Below are positions 39,138 through 49,322 of a DNA stretch of 64,000 bases, piece after piece. The notes beneath the pieces were generated by a model. The model was not told where the DNA came from, made no database searches, and saw only the letters and a program-made list of their open reading frames with translations. How positions within the stretch are numbered: position 1 is the first letter of the stretch; the number at the start of each line of letters is the position of its first letter. Source of the stretch: an uncultured Prochlorococcus sp. (GTDB lineage: Bacteria > Cyanobacteriota > Cyanobacteriia > PCC-6307 > Cyanobiaceae); NCBI GenBank assembly GCA_902535175.1, contig CACASR010000001.1, positions 62,001 through 126,000 on the forward strand. The letters run 5' to 3'. A program made the position numbers and the translations under genes.

Positions 39138-39219
39138 GTAGTAAGGCTCAAATGCAAACCAGTATTTTTAGCTATTCCATTAAATATGTGTTAATTTCTA
39201 TTTGTTAAGTTAATCTAAT

Positions 39220-39348
39220 ATGAAAATTTCAAAGCAATTAAATAAACTAAAAAACTTGAATGTTGAGGCAGAAAAATGTTCTACAAGAGAAGAAGCAAAA
39301 AAAATAATTAATAAAGCAAATAAAGCACAAAGTAAAATCAACAAATAA
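39220..39348 (+). CDS. Small basic hypothetical protein (42 aa)
   Basis: MKISKQLNKLKNLNVEAEKCSTREEAKKIINKANKAQSKINK*. Confidence 0.45.
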   Translation: MKISKQLNKLKNLNVEAEKCSTREEAKKIINKANKAQSKINK

Positions 39349-39434
39349 ATAGAAAGTAATTTCACTTTTCATAATTTATAATTTTCAAAAATATTTAATT
39401 TGCACAAATACACCATAATTATTTCTTAGTATTT

Positions 39435-40166
39435 ATGTCTTTGAAAATAATTAAAATAAGAAAATCGCACGAAAGATTTAGATCGACTAAAGAATGGCTA
39501 AATTCGATGCATTCATTTTCTTTCGCAGAGCATAGAGATCCAAAATGGGATAATTTTGGGAAAATTAGAGTTATAAACGAAGATATTATTTCTCCTAATG
39601 CAGGATTTAATACACATTCTCATGCAAATATGGAAATAATTACTTTCGTAACAAAAGGAGCAATAACTCATAGAGACTCTTTAAACAATCTTGGAAAAAT
39701 TCACAAAGATGAAGTGCAAGTTATGTCTGCAGGTACTGGTATCTCTCATAGCGAGAAGAATGAAGAAAATGAGGACTGTAAGTTGTTCCAGATTTGGATA
39801 TACCCTCAAAAAGAAAATATCAAACCTCGATATGATCAAATTTCATTAAATGAAAAGTTGTGGGACAATCTTATTTTTAATTACAAAGACAGTCAAAATA
39901 ATAAGCTTTTTCTAAATCAAAGTATCTCTTTATGGCGTTGTAAATATAAGCCAATTAAAGAAAAAAAATTGCCATTAAAAATCGATAAATATAATTGGAT
40001 ACAAATAATAGAAGGTAATCTTTTATTAAAAAATAAAGACTCTAATTCAAATATATTTCTCGAATCTGGAGATGGCTTGGGTTTTGAAGTTAATTATTAT
40101 GATGATGTCTCTTTAGATACTGAAAAAAACTTAGATTTTCTCTTATTTTCGATGCCTTCCTTATAA
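39435..40166 (+). CDS. Pirin family protein
   Basis: SFAEHRDPKWDNFG, FNTHSHANMEIITFV, DEVQVMSAGTGISHSE. Confidence 0.92.
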   Translation: MSLKIIKIRKSHERFRSTKEWLNSMHSFSFAEHRDPKWDNFGKIRVINEDIISPNAGFNTHSHANMEIITFVTKGAITHRDSLNNLGKIHKDEVQVMSAGTGISHSEKNEENEDCKLFQIWIYPQKENIKPRYDQISLNEKLWDNLIFNYKDSQNNKLFLNQSISLWRCKYKPIKEKKLPLKIDKYNWIQIIEGNLLLKNKDSNSNIFLESGDGLGFEVNYYDDVSLDTEKNLDFLLFSMPSL

Positions 40167-40180
40167 TTTATTTGTTACTT

Positions 40181-40495
40181 TTACCCATCAACTCCTTTAT
40201 TAAATGCATTTAAGGCTTGCAAAGCCATATTAAGGTGAACTTCCATAGCACCAAGTGCAATTAAAGAATTTGGTGATTTATCTTTTAGTAAATTATCTTT
40301 TCTTTTTGATAACTCGTTAACTAGCTTCTTAGTTGAAGCTTCCCAATTGTTTATTAACTCTTCAAATTCTTTTTTTTCGGGACTTTCTATTTCTGCTAAT
40401 TCATCAGAAAAATGAGCATCTTTTTGTGCCTTAAGCATCAAGTAACTTAATTTTTTATGACTTATTGCTTGAGGTAAATTGTTAGATTCACTCAT
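40181..40495 (-). CDS. Hypothetical protein
   Basis: 104-aa ORF. Confidence 0.5.
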   Translation of the reverse strand: MSESNNLPQAISHKKLSYLMLKAQKDAHFSDELAEIESPEKKEFEELINNWEASTKKLVNELSKRKDNLLKDKSPNSLIALGAMEVHLNMALQALNAFNKGVDG

Positions 40496-40581
40496 TACTA
40501 GAAGTTAACTTATAGCCAAAATCTAACTAATTAAGTGAATATTTGCTAGGGGGTAAACGGTTGTGATGACCGACCTGAAAA

Positions 40582-42060
40582 TTACGAAATAATACTTGAA
40601 CAAAAAATGGATTTATTAACCTTTAATTTTTCACTTATTAGTTTCTTGAAATAATCTCCACGCTCTTCATAATTTTTAAATTGATCAAAACTTGAGCATG
40701 AAGGTGAAAATAATAATGTTCCACCCCTATTATTTTGTAAATAATGAAAAACAAAATTTAAAAGCTCTTTTAGTTCTGAAAATTCAAAAATATTTTTTTT
40801 AAATCCTTCATTAATAAGCGCCATTTTTAGGACTTTTGAGCTTTCTCCAAACAGGAAAACACATTTAACTTTTTTCTTTAAAACTTTTATCCACTCACTA
40901 TATTCATTGCCTTTTAATCTACCCCCAGCAATGATTATAATTTGACCTTTAATTGAACTTAATCCCGCAATAGATGAGTCAAAATTTGTAGCTTTACTAT
41001 CATTAATGATTTCCAGATCATTATTTTTATAAATTGTTTCCATCCTATGGGGTAATTGTTTGTAATTAGATAAAGAATCTTTAATCATCTTGCCAGATAA
41101 TCCAACTTTTCTTGCTGCTGCAATCACCAATAAAAGATTTTGAAGATTATGCATTCCTTTTAAAGAAAAATGTTCAAGTTTGAATAATTTCTTCCCTCTC
41201 TCAAAAATGTATGCTTGATCATCTATCCAATAATCGCAATGAATAAAATTTGATTTATCGAAACTAGTTGTTATCCAAACCCCTCTAGATAGCGAACTGT
41301 AGTGATTTCTTAAGTTTTTATCGTCATAATTATAAATTCTAAAATCAGATTTTTCTAACAAACTTTTTTTTATGTTGAAATAGTTTTCAAGTGTTTTATG
41401 TCTTTCAAGATGATCTTCTGTGAAGGTTGTCCATATTCCAATATTAGGTTTTACTTCTGGAGATATTTCTATTTGATAACTACTTAATTCAGCTACAACC
41501 CAATCAACTTTTTTATGTTTTTTGGAGTGAGCATATTTACATAAAGGTGTACCAATATTTCCAGCAAAAGGAGCATATAATCCAGTATCGCAGAGTATAT
41601 GGCTTAGTAGATGAGTAACAGTAGTCTTTCCATTAGTGCCAGTAATACCTATCCAATTTATGTCTTTTAAAATTTCCCATGCAACATTAATTTCTCCAAT
41701 TACTTTAATTCCCTTTTTTTTTAATTCAATAATAGTTACATGGTCATAAGGTATTGATGGACTTACAACAACAGATTCAATCTCTTTCACAAAATGTTGA
41801 ATTTCTTCAAATACAAATTCTTTATTTAGACAAACTATTATATTAAGCTCTTCTAATGCTTTTTTTCTTTCTAAGAATTCTATCCCATCTTTACTTTCCC
41901 AAACAATTACTTTCTTATTGATGCTTCTCAAATACTTGGCAGCCCAAAATCCTGATTTACCTAATCCAATTACAAGATTAATATTTCTTTTACTTGAATG
42001 ATTATCTATCATTAAATTTATAATTACATTTATATTAATTGTGTTAAAGGGGTAATTCAA
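40582..42060 (-). CDS. murD: UDP-N-acetylmuramoylalanine--D-glutamate ligase
   Basis: [41 protein letters not shown]. Confidence 0.95.
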   Translation of the reverse strand: MNYPFNTININVIINLMIDNHSSKRNINLVIGLGKSGFWAAKYLRSINKKVIVWESKDGIEFLERKKALEELNIIVCLNKEFVFEEIQHFVKEIESVVVSPSIPYDHVTIIELKKKGIKVIGEINVAWEILKDINWIGITGTNGKTTVTHLLSHILCDTGLYAPFAGNIGTPLCKYAHSKKHKKVDWVVAELSSYQIEISPEVKPNIGIWTTFTEDHLERHKTLENYFNIKKSLLEKSDFRIYNYDDKNLRNHYSSLSRGVWITTSFDKSNFIHCDYWIDDQAYIFERGKKLFKLEHFSLKGMHNLQNLLLVIAAARKVGLSGKMIKDSLSNYKQLPHRMETIYKNNDLEIINDSKATNFDSSIAGLSSIKGQIIIIAGGRLKGNEYSEWIKVLKKKVKCVFLFGESSKVLKMALINEGFKKNIFEFSELKELLNFVFHYLQNNRGGTLLFSPSCSSFDQFKNYEERGDYFKKLISEKLKVNKSIFCSSIIS

Positions 42061-42112
42061 TCATGAGATTTTTCTTCAGTATTTATAGTATTCGCCCAAG
42101 AAAAGTTAATTA

Positions 42113-42379
42113 ATGGAAGATAATACTGCAAAATATTGGTTCTCTTGGTTTTATCAAAAGTGGGAGAAAAATGCTCCAGGTGAATTAATTGAACAGGGTT
42201 TAACTCCGTCTCAGATTGCTGAGCGCTTTGTTAATGAAAACCATGATAGTTTTATTAAATTGTCAAAAAAAATTGATGAAAAAAATTATGATGCCTTAAC
42301 AGAATTTATGAAACTCTCAGAGAGTGAATTACATATCTTGAAGTATTTTCTAAAATTAGTAAAAATGAAAAATTTATAA
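42113..42379 (+). CDS. Hypothetical protein, paralogue of 31486-31791
   Basis: See 31486. Confidence 0.6.
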   Translation: MEDNTAKYWFSWFYQKWEKNAPGELIEQGLTPSQIAERFVNENHDSFIKLSKKIDEKNYDALTEFMKLSESELHILKYFLKLVKMKNL

Positions 42380-43303
42380 GAAGTTATTAAGTATTTCGAG
42401 GCTTTTTTCCCATAAATTTTTTCTTTCTTTTTTATTCATAGCGAAAGGAGAAGTAGGGGATAGTTTTGGATGACCTCTGAAATTAAATCTAGGACCATAA
42501 TGATCACCGCCTCTTGCGTCTGGTGAAGTAGCTGCAAAAAGTTGAGGTAAAGCACCCATCTCAGCAGTTTGAAAAATAGGGCTAAATAATTCCAATGAGA
42601 ATGTTTCTAATGGACCAGGGTTAGGTTTTTGAGCAGTAAAGAGATTTGTTTTTGCAATTCCTGGGTGAGCAGCTAAGGAAAGTATATTTTTGTGCTTTAA
42701 GTTCTCATTTAGTTCCAAAGCAAACATTACATTTGCCAATTTGCTATTGGAGTAAGATTCCCATTTGTTGTAATAGTTCTCGGCTTTCAGATTTTTCCAA
42801 CCAACTTTGCCGAAAAATTGTGCACCTGAAGTAACCGTCACTATTCTAGATTCTTCTTTTTTTTCAATAATTGGAAGTAGCTTTAGAGTCAAAAGCATGT
42901 GAGCTAAATGATTAACTGCAAATTGTATTTCATATCCCTGGGCACTAAGAGTTTTAGGGGGATGCATAATGCCTGCATTATTGATTAGTAAATCTAAATT
43001 TTCAAAATTATCAAAAATTTTGGACTGAACTTCAGCAATATTTTTCAAATCTGACAAATCTAATTCTAGAGGTGTAAATAATCCTTCAGGATTAAGACCT
43101 TTAAGTTTTTTTATAGTTTGATTAGCTTTTTCTAGCGATCTACAAGCTATGACAACATGAGCATTTTTTTCTGCTAAGGCCTTTGCAGTGTAGTATCCAA
43201 GACCACTATTCGCACCAGTAATTAGCGCTGTTTTGTCTGCAAGGTTTGGAATATTAGATGTTTCCCAGTTAGAGATTTTTGGTCTTGAAATAGTGGCAGT
43301 CAT
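42374..43303 (-). CDS. Short-chain dehydrogenase/reductase (protochlorophyllide-reductase/retinol-dehydrogenase-like)
   Basis: ALITGANSGLGYYTAK, NNAGIM, SYSNSKLAN. Confidence 0.92.
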   Translation of the reverse strand: MTATISRPKISNWETSNIPNLADKTALITGANSGLGYYTAKALAEKNAHVVIACRSLEKANQTIKKLKGLNPEGLFTPLELDLSDLKNIAEVQSKIFDNFENLDLLINNAGIMHPPKTLSAQGYEIQFAVNHLAHMLLTLKLLPIIEKKEESRIVTVTSGAQFFGKVGWKNLKAENYYNKWESYSNSKLANVMFALELNENLKHKNILSLAAHPGIAKTNLFTAQKPNPGPLETFSLELFSPIFQTAEMGALPQLFAATSPDARGGDHYGPRFNFRGHPKLSPTSPFAMNKKERKNLWEKSLEILNNFL

Positions 43304-43411
43304 TTAGTAATCCTGCAAATTGTTTTGGAATTTAACCAAAATTAGATAACTATCCCACTGTAAATACTGGAAGTCAGTATCGTGAGATCTTTTTGTAGGT
43401 ACTATTTAATA

Positions 43412-44161
43412 TTATTTTTGAATTGCATATTGCCATTCGTTATTTTGAGTTAAACTTTTCTCTCTAAGTAACTGCAATTTCCTACTATTTATTTTTATAA
43501 CTATCCCATTAGTTGGATATTTCGCAAAAATTTTTCTCTCTAACCAATTTTTTTTATATATTTGGATTTCGCTTGTATGATTTGTGAAGTAACTTTCAGG
43601 GGTGCTGAAGCCACATTTTTTAAGATAGTTAAGGGTTTCGTATTGGTTAAGTCTTCCATTAAGTATTTGGAAACAGCAAAAGCGGAGACTTTCTCCAATC
43701 CCTTTCTTATCATTGAGGTATTTTCTTGTAATTCTTTGGGAAATGCCGGCAACTTGGTTTGTAGCGTATAGTTCACCTCTAATTTGAAAATCTCGTTTGA
43801 TAGGAATACAATCGGGGACATTTTTAATTTGTTGAATTTTGCTTGAGACATCTAATCCTTTTTTTGTAATAGCTTTATTAAAATTGCCATCTAAATATCT
43901 AATTGCAATAGCACAGCCATCAATTTTTGGTTGAATGCTTAATCTTGTTTTTGTTAATAAACTTTTCAAAAATTCTTTATAGTTTTCTTTAGCTAATTTT
44001 GGCAAAAGTTTATTATTTTTTTGATTAAAGTAGTTTGGTTCTGGATCAACAGGAATAAAGAGCTTTTCAAGTTGTTTAAATGCACCATCCGAAATTATGC
44101 CTTCACCTATTCTGTATTGTTCATCAAGATACTTAACATCTCTCACTAATAAATTATTCAT
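43412..44161 (-). CDS. Stand-alone NAD-dependent DNA ligase adenylation-domain-like protein
   Basis: IQPKIDGCAIAIRYLDGNFNKAITKKG (motif I-like KxDG), FQIRGELY, NGIVIKIN; only 249 aa. Confidence 0.75.
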   Translation of the reverse strand: MNNLLVRDVKYLDEQYRIGEGIISDGAFKQLEKLFIPVDPEPNYFNQKNNKLLPKLAKENYKEFLKSLLTKTRLSIQPKIDGCAIAIRYLDGNFNKAITKKGLDVSSKIQQIKNVPDCIPIKRDFQIRGELYATNQVAGISQRITRKYLNDKKGIGESLRFCCFQILNGRLNQYETLNYLKKCGFSTPESYFTNHTSEIQIYKKNWLERKIFAKYPTNGIVIKINSRKLQLLREKSLTQNNEWQYAIQK

Positions 44162-44436
44162 AATAATTCTGATAAATATTTTAAAAACCTTTTAAAAAAA
44201 ATATTTAAATAAAGATTTGAAAATTAAAATTAGATTTAAAAAGTAATTGACCACTGAATATCCTCCTACGCAGAGAGCGCTTTAAGAGTATAAAATGTAC
44301 AAATTAGAAGTTTAAATTAAATACTTCAATCAAACATATTTACTTAAATGTGAAATAGAAAATTTAAGGATTAATTTGAAGGCAAATTTTTGAAATTTCT
44401 ATCAATACAAAAAAAAATTTTTAAAGTTATCAGAAA

Positions 44437-45591
44437 ATGTCATTTTTATTAAAAGCTCAAAATACTTGGGAAAATTTTGCGAAATACAAAATTAATGATT
44501 ATGCAAAATTAAGAAATTTTGATTTTGGGCCTAATAAAGAAAGCTCAGTTTCAAAATTATCACCTTTCATTACTCATAGAATTTTATCGGAATATGATCT
44601 GATTCATGATATTAAAAGTAAGTACAAAATTAAAAATTCAACTAAATTTGTTGAAGAAATATTTTGGAGGGTTTACTGGAAAGGGTGGATGGAAAATAGA
44701 CCTAAAGTTTGGAGAAATTTTATTACAGAATACAATCTCGATTTTGATTATGAGCTTTATGAAAGTGCAATTAATGGCAATACAAAATTAGATTTTTTTA
44801 ATTCTTGGGTCCATGAATTAAAGAAGTACAATTATTTGCATAATCATACAAGAATGTGGTTTGCGAGCACTTGGATATTTAATTTAGGCCTTCCATGGCA
44901 ATTGGGAGCAAAGTTTTTCTTTAAGTATCTTTTTGATGGTGATGCTGCATCTAATATCCTTAGCTGGAGATGGGTCGGAGGATTGCAAACGAAGGGAAAA
45001 CAATATCTTTTTTCATCATCAAACCTCAAAAAATTTTCAAATAATAGATTTAATGCAGAAAAAATCAGTAATCAACAAATTCTTCTTGAAGAATCTAATC
45101 AAATACCACTAGAAGATGAGATTTATAAAAATGATATGTATCCTAAATCGGATAATCTGATTATGTTTGAAAATGACCTGCATCTTGCAACCCTTAAAAA
45201 TTTACTTAGAAGCTATAAAAAAGTATTTATTATCCTTTTAAAAAATGAACAAAGACAAATTAAATTGTCTGAATCTGTTTTGAAATTTAAACAAGATTTG
45301 GTCTCTGAATTTGTAAAGGATTTTGATAATATTGTACAGATTGATCCTTATTTACTGAAAAATACCCTTAAAAATACTAACGAAATAGACATTATCTATC
45401 CTGGAGTTGGAGAAAATTATGATTTCATAACTGAGTTTAAAAATTTACACCATAAAAAAATTTTTAACCTTGTTAGAGATGAAGATTTATTTGCTTGGAA
45501 ATTCGCCAAAAAAGGGTTTTTCAAATTTAAAGAAAATATTCCGAAAATCAATCAGAAAATATTAGAAAATTATTCAAAAAATAATTTTTAA
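44437..45591 (+). CDS. Photolyase/cryptochrome FAD-binding-domain-like protein
   Basis: NHTRMWFASTWIFNLGLPWQLGAKFFFKYLFDGDAASNILSWRWVGGLQ. Confidence 0.85.
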   Translation: MSFLLKAQNTWENFAKYKINDYAKLRNFDFGPNKESSVSKLSPFITHRILSEYDLIHDIKSKYKIKNSTKFVEEIFWRVYWKGWMENRPKVWRNFITEYNLDFDYELYESAINGNTKLDFFNSWVHELKKYNYLHNHTRMWFASTWIFNLGLPWQLGAKFFFKYLFDGDAASNILSWRWVGGLQTKGKQYLFSSSNLKKFSNNRFNAEKISNQQILLEESNQIPLEDEIYKNDMYPKSDNLIMFENDLHLATLKNLLRSYKKVFIILLKNEQRQIKLSESVLKFKQDLVSEFVKDFDNIVQIDPYLLKNTLKNTNEIDIIYPGVGENYDFITEFKNLHHKKIFNLVRDEDLFAWKFAKKGFFKFKENIPKINQKILENYSKNNF

Positions 45592-45725
45592 CTTAGTTGA
45601 ACTTCTAATTAGAAAAAATTCATTAGAACACTAAGTATAAATACTTAATTAGGAACGACTTTTGCGGTTTAATCCACGATGGATACTGTGACTAGTTATT
45701 TTTACTTAAGGATAATTTTTTTATA

Positions 45726-46277
45726 GTGCTTTCAACAATTCTTACCAAGTCGTTTAGCAAAGATACTGCTTTATTAATTCTTAGAGTTATAACTGGAACT
45801 GTTCTTATTCATCACGGTTATGAGAAATTAGCAAATATAGAAAATTTCGCTGATGCTTTTGTCAGACCATTGCATCTTCCTTTCCCAATATTTTTATCAT
45901 ACATAGCAGCATTCTCTGAAATAGGTGGTAGTTGGCTACTAATTATTGGCTTAGCTACAAGATTCGGAGCTTTGGCAATTGTAGGAACAATTTCTGTCGC
46001 TATATATCATGCACTTGTTACTGCAGGTTTTAATATTTTCTTACTAGAGCTTTTACTTTTGTATTTCGCTTCAGCAACTTCAATTGCATTAACAGGTCCT
46101 GGTAATTTCTCCTTAGATGAAGTCATTATCAGAATTTTGAAATCAGAAGACGAAGAGGAAATCGTTCCTTCAACAAAATCTAAAAATTCTAAGATAGTCG
46201 AAGTTAAAGAAGAAACAAGTAAAGGTGGCCTATTTCAGTTTCTACAAGCGAACATTCTTTCAGATACTTCAAGCTAA
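45726..46277 (+). CDS. DoxX family protein
   Basis: LLILRVITGTVLIHHGYEKLANIENFADAF... Confidence 0.88.
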   Translation: MLSTILTKSFSKDTALLILRVITGTVLIHHGYEKLANIENFADAFVRPLHLPFPIFLSYIAAFSEIGGSWLLIIGLATRFGALAIVGTISVAIYHALVTAGFNIFLLELLLLYFASATSIALTGPGNFSLDEVIIRILKSEDEEEIVPSTKSKNSKIVEVKEETSKGGLFQFLQANILSDTSS

Positions 46278-46516
46278 ATTTTTAGGATAAAGGTTATTGA
46301 TTAATTCTAACCTTTTTCTATAACTGTTTCTCTTTTCAAGTTTTATCTTAATTGTTGCTTCAGAAAGACTTATAAATAGCCCTATAGCAGTCACCCAAGA
46401 TAAAAAAATAAAAGGGTTTTCTGGAATTTCTGAGAAATTCATTTGAATAATACTTCTTTTTTAAAACTGACTGATCACTGTATGTTTTTCAACCTAAATA
46501 TACAATTTAGAAATAT

Positions 46517-47068
46517 TTAAGGATTAATTTCAACTTTTACCCATTTCTTACTTTTTTCCCAAAGATATCTTTTATGAACAGGTTGTTCTAATTTAAGAAG
46601 ATCTACTGAATCGATTTCAAAATTTAGAACTACAAAATTTTCTGACTTGGGAAGATTGGATAATATTTCATAAGAAGATTGGATTTCTGGGTTCATTTTT
46701 TCTCCAGGAGGTCCCCAAAACCAAGAAGCTTTTGATTTTTCTGATAATAAATTCCAATAATTTTTGTTATCACTTAATTCATGTATTTTCCCTTTGAATC
46801 TATATTGTGATTTGGTTTTCAAAAAGAACCATAATATTTCTGCATTAGGGTTGGATTTTAAATGCTCAATTTTTTCACTTCTTCTATCTGTAAAAATAAT
46901 CATTGAACTATCTTTATGCCATCCTCTGAAAACAACTGTTCTTAATCTTGGCTCATTTTCTTCGCTGACTGTTGCAAGCTGTATCCATTTATTAGAGGGT
47001 GATTTGCCCTCTTTTTTTCTAGAAGATTTTAAATCTTGCCTCCAACTGGGTAAGTTGTTATCAGGCAT
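46517..47068 (-). CDS. Pyridoxamine 5'-phosphate oxidase-family FMN-binding protein
   Basis: QLATVSEENEPRLRTVVFRGW, RSEKIEHLKSNPNAEILWFF. Confidence 0.85.
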   Translation of the reverse strand: MPDNNLPSWRQDLKSSRKKEGKSPSNKWIQLATVSEENEPRLRTVVFRGWHKDSSMIIFTDRRSEKIEHLKSNPNAEILWFFLKTKSQYRFKGKIHELSDNKNYWNLLSEKSKASWFWGPPGEKMNPEIQSSYEILSNLPKSENFVVLNFEIDSVDLLKLEQPVHKRYLWEKSKKWVKVEINP

Positions 47069-47678
47069 TTAATTTAGGCAATATAAGACCACTTTTCTTT
47101 TTGTATTCTTCGAATGAATCATATTTTGAGAGCGATTTATCTTTTTTTATCATTCTTGGTAGAAAAACTATAGAGAAAAATATTGCAAGAATTACTAATG
47201 GTATGAAACTCATTGAAAGTATGGCGAATGATAGATAAATTAGTATTTCTCCTAAATAATTTGTATTCCTTATATTTTTGAAAAATCCTTCTTTAATTAG
47301 ATCTTTTTTTAATTTAAGAGAAAAATATTTTTGGGCATCACTAGCAAAGTGTAGAAACACACCAATTATATTTATAGATACAGATGCAGCTATTACGATA
47401 TTTGGAACAGATTTCTGAGATGAGATAAGAATGTAGGGAGCTACCCAGTAACTTCCAAGGAAAATAAAACCAGTTACTGAAGTTAAAAAATTGATTTTTT
47501 CTTTAAAATAAGGATCTGGGAATATCTTTTCTTTTAAAAGCCAAAGTAATCCATAAGTACCATGCAGTGCTAAATAAACGTAAGGAGCGATCGTAAAATT
47601 ATCAAAAAATATCATAAGGCCTATCACTACAAATGCAGTAAGCCCCTTATGTAGATTAATTATTTGATTAAGTTTCAT
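47061..47678 (-). CDS. DUF1295/ICMT-like integral membrane methyltransferase/reductase
   Basis: C-terminal RNTNYLGEILIYLSFAILS...YDSFEEYKKKSG pattern. Confidence 0.7.
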   Translation of the reverse strand: MKLNQIINLHKGLTAFVVIGLMIFFDNFTIAPYVYLALHGTYGLLWLLKEKIFPDPYFKEKINFLTSVTGFIFLGSYWVAPYILISSQKSVPNIVIAASVSINIIGVFLHFASDAQKYFSLKLKKDLIKEGFFKNIRNTNYLGEILIYLSFAILSMSFIPLVILAIFFSIVFLPRMIKKDKSLSKYDSFEEYKKKSGLILPKLNA

Positions 47679-47743
47679 TTTTGAATAATCTAAAAAATGA
47701 AATTATTTTCTGTGGATATAAATTAGGTCTTCAAAAGTTTTAA

Positions 47744-47815
47744 TGGGCGATACTGGATTCGAACCAGTGGCCACTACCGTGTCGAGGTAGTGCTCTACCA
47801 CTGAGCTAATCGCCC
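47744..47815 (-). tRNA. trnV: tRNA-Val(GAC)
   Basis: GGGCGAT TA GCTC..GAGC A CTACC-TCGACAC-GGTAG ... ACTGG-TTCGAAT-CCAGT ATCGCCC A; cloverleaf complete without encoded CCA. Confidence 0.95.
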
Positions 47816-47864
47816 CAATTGAGGAATTTTTAATCCCCCTTATAAGAAAATAGCAGGTTGCGTT

Positions 47865-48656
47865 TCATTTTCTAAGTAATTTAACTTTCCATCGTTCTCT
47901 TTTGGTTATTTCTAAATTTAGAATTTCTATAAATCCTTTATTTTCAAGTTCTAGTTTGTCACCAATTTTTAGATTAATTGTTGGCTTATTAACTTTGCTT
48001 CCATTTAATCTGAGCAGTCCATTTTCTATCCTTTCAATGATTTTGGTTCGTGATACCCTAAAGCCAGCTGAAGCTATAGCATCTAATCTTGTTGAAGCTT
48101 CTACTGTATTGACAAGTTTTTTTGATCTTCCAGAAGGTATTTGTAATTCATCTATACTTACTATATTAACTTTTACTTTTACGTCTCTTAAATAAAAAAT
48201 CTTTTCATTTAGATGCTTAATATTTGAATTATCAATTATCCCTTGTGCTCCCCTATCGCCAATAGTCCATATATCTCCAACTTTTATTTGATTAACCCCA
48301 TTTTCAATCAAGAGGGATCTAAAGTCGTCTTGTGTAGCATTATCAAATAAAAAATTTCCATTTATTTTTATTCCTTGAGCTGGAAAATTACTTTTTAGCG
48401 CATCCTCTTCAGGAATATTATCTCCTCTAAAACAAGCTATCCTAGATCTTTGAGAAGAGGATAATCCTCCATAAATAAAAAATTTGAAATCATTTAAATT
48501 TTCAAAATCTTTTAAAATCTCTTCGCAAACATAAGTTGAATTAAACCCAGTCCAATATGTTTCCCAGTGTTTGTAGGCTAAGTTAGCAACATTAATTAAT
48601 TCCTCAGTTTCTTTTTTGTAGTTTGAATTTATTAAGATCTCTTTTAAGTCAATCAT
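47865..48656 (-). CDS. Photosystem II S4-domain protein (YlmH-like RNA-binding)
   Basis: STRLDAIASAGFRVSRTKIIERIENGLLRLNGSKVNK S4 domain. Confidence 0.88.
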   Translation of the reverse strand: MIDLKEILINSNYKKETEELINVANLAYKHWETYWTGFNSTYVCEEILKDFENLNDFKFFIYGGLSSSQRSRIACFRGDNIPEEDALKSNFPAQGIKINGNFLFDNATQDDFRSLLIENGVNQIKVGDIWTIGDRGAQGIIDNSNIKHLNEKIFYLRDVKVKVNIVSIDELQIPSGRSKKLVNTVEASTRLDAIASAGFRVSRTKIIERIENGLLRLNGSKVNKPTINLKIGDKLELENKGFIEILNLEITKRERWKVKLLRK

Positions 48657-49223
48657 TTAACCTTCTAAAAAAATTATATCTTTTGCTTCTGATTGTTTTA
48701 TCAAAGCCCATGGTAATTCAGCTCCAATTTGATTTTCAAGTAGAACAAGCCATTTACCATCTTTATTAAAATTAATGATCGATCTTAACTCTTTATTTCT
48801 ATTAATGTTGATACTTGCAGAAGAAACAATGCTTCCTAAATATCCTGAACCCATTCCTAAAAGACCTCCAATTAATGATTCCCCTATGTTATTTAAACCA
48901 AGAAAGCTAAAGGTAGATAAATTTGTCATATTAGAAAAAGCTATTCCAGCTATAAACCCAAATGGCATTAGCCATCTACTCATATCTTGTTGTCTGATCT
49001 TTCTATCAAGTTTAGGATTTAGGATTCTTATATCTTCAAAATTTTGAGATTTGAATAAGATATTTGCTTTCGCATTTAGCAATTCTGTTTCGTCTGATGA
49101 TATTTTCTCACTTATTGGTGGGATCAAAATAGCTTCAGAGAGCATTACTGAATTTTCTTTGAAAACATCAAATAGCTGGATACATTTATCAATGTCTTCA
49201 AATATCACGATACTTTTAGTCAA
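48657..49223 (-). CDS. Conserved hypothetical (glycine-zipper-like membrane segment)
   Basis: 188-aa ORF, coupled to S4 gene. Confidence 0.6.
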   Translation of the reverse strand: MTKSIVIFEDIDKCIQLFDVFKENSVMLSEAILIPPISEKISSDETELLNAKANILFKSQNFEDIRILNPKLDRKIRQQDMSRWLMPFGFIAGIAFSNMTNLSTFSFLGLNNIGESLIGGLLGMGSGYLGSIVSSASININRNKELRSIINFNKDGKWLVLLENQIGAELPWALIKQSEAKDIIFLEG

Positions 49224-49322
49224 ATTTCAATCCTCAAATGTTTGTGTTTTATTCAAATTAATAAAATAAGATACATACACTATAGATTAAGTTAAAGTAA
49301 AAGATTAAAGAACCAATCTTAA

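Noticed and set aside
40545-40580. Hairpin GGTAAACGGTTGTGATGACCGACC between the 40181 gene and murD
   Set aside because: No T-tract and too short to call an RNA gene; may be chance or a weak processing site
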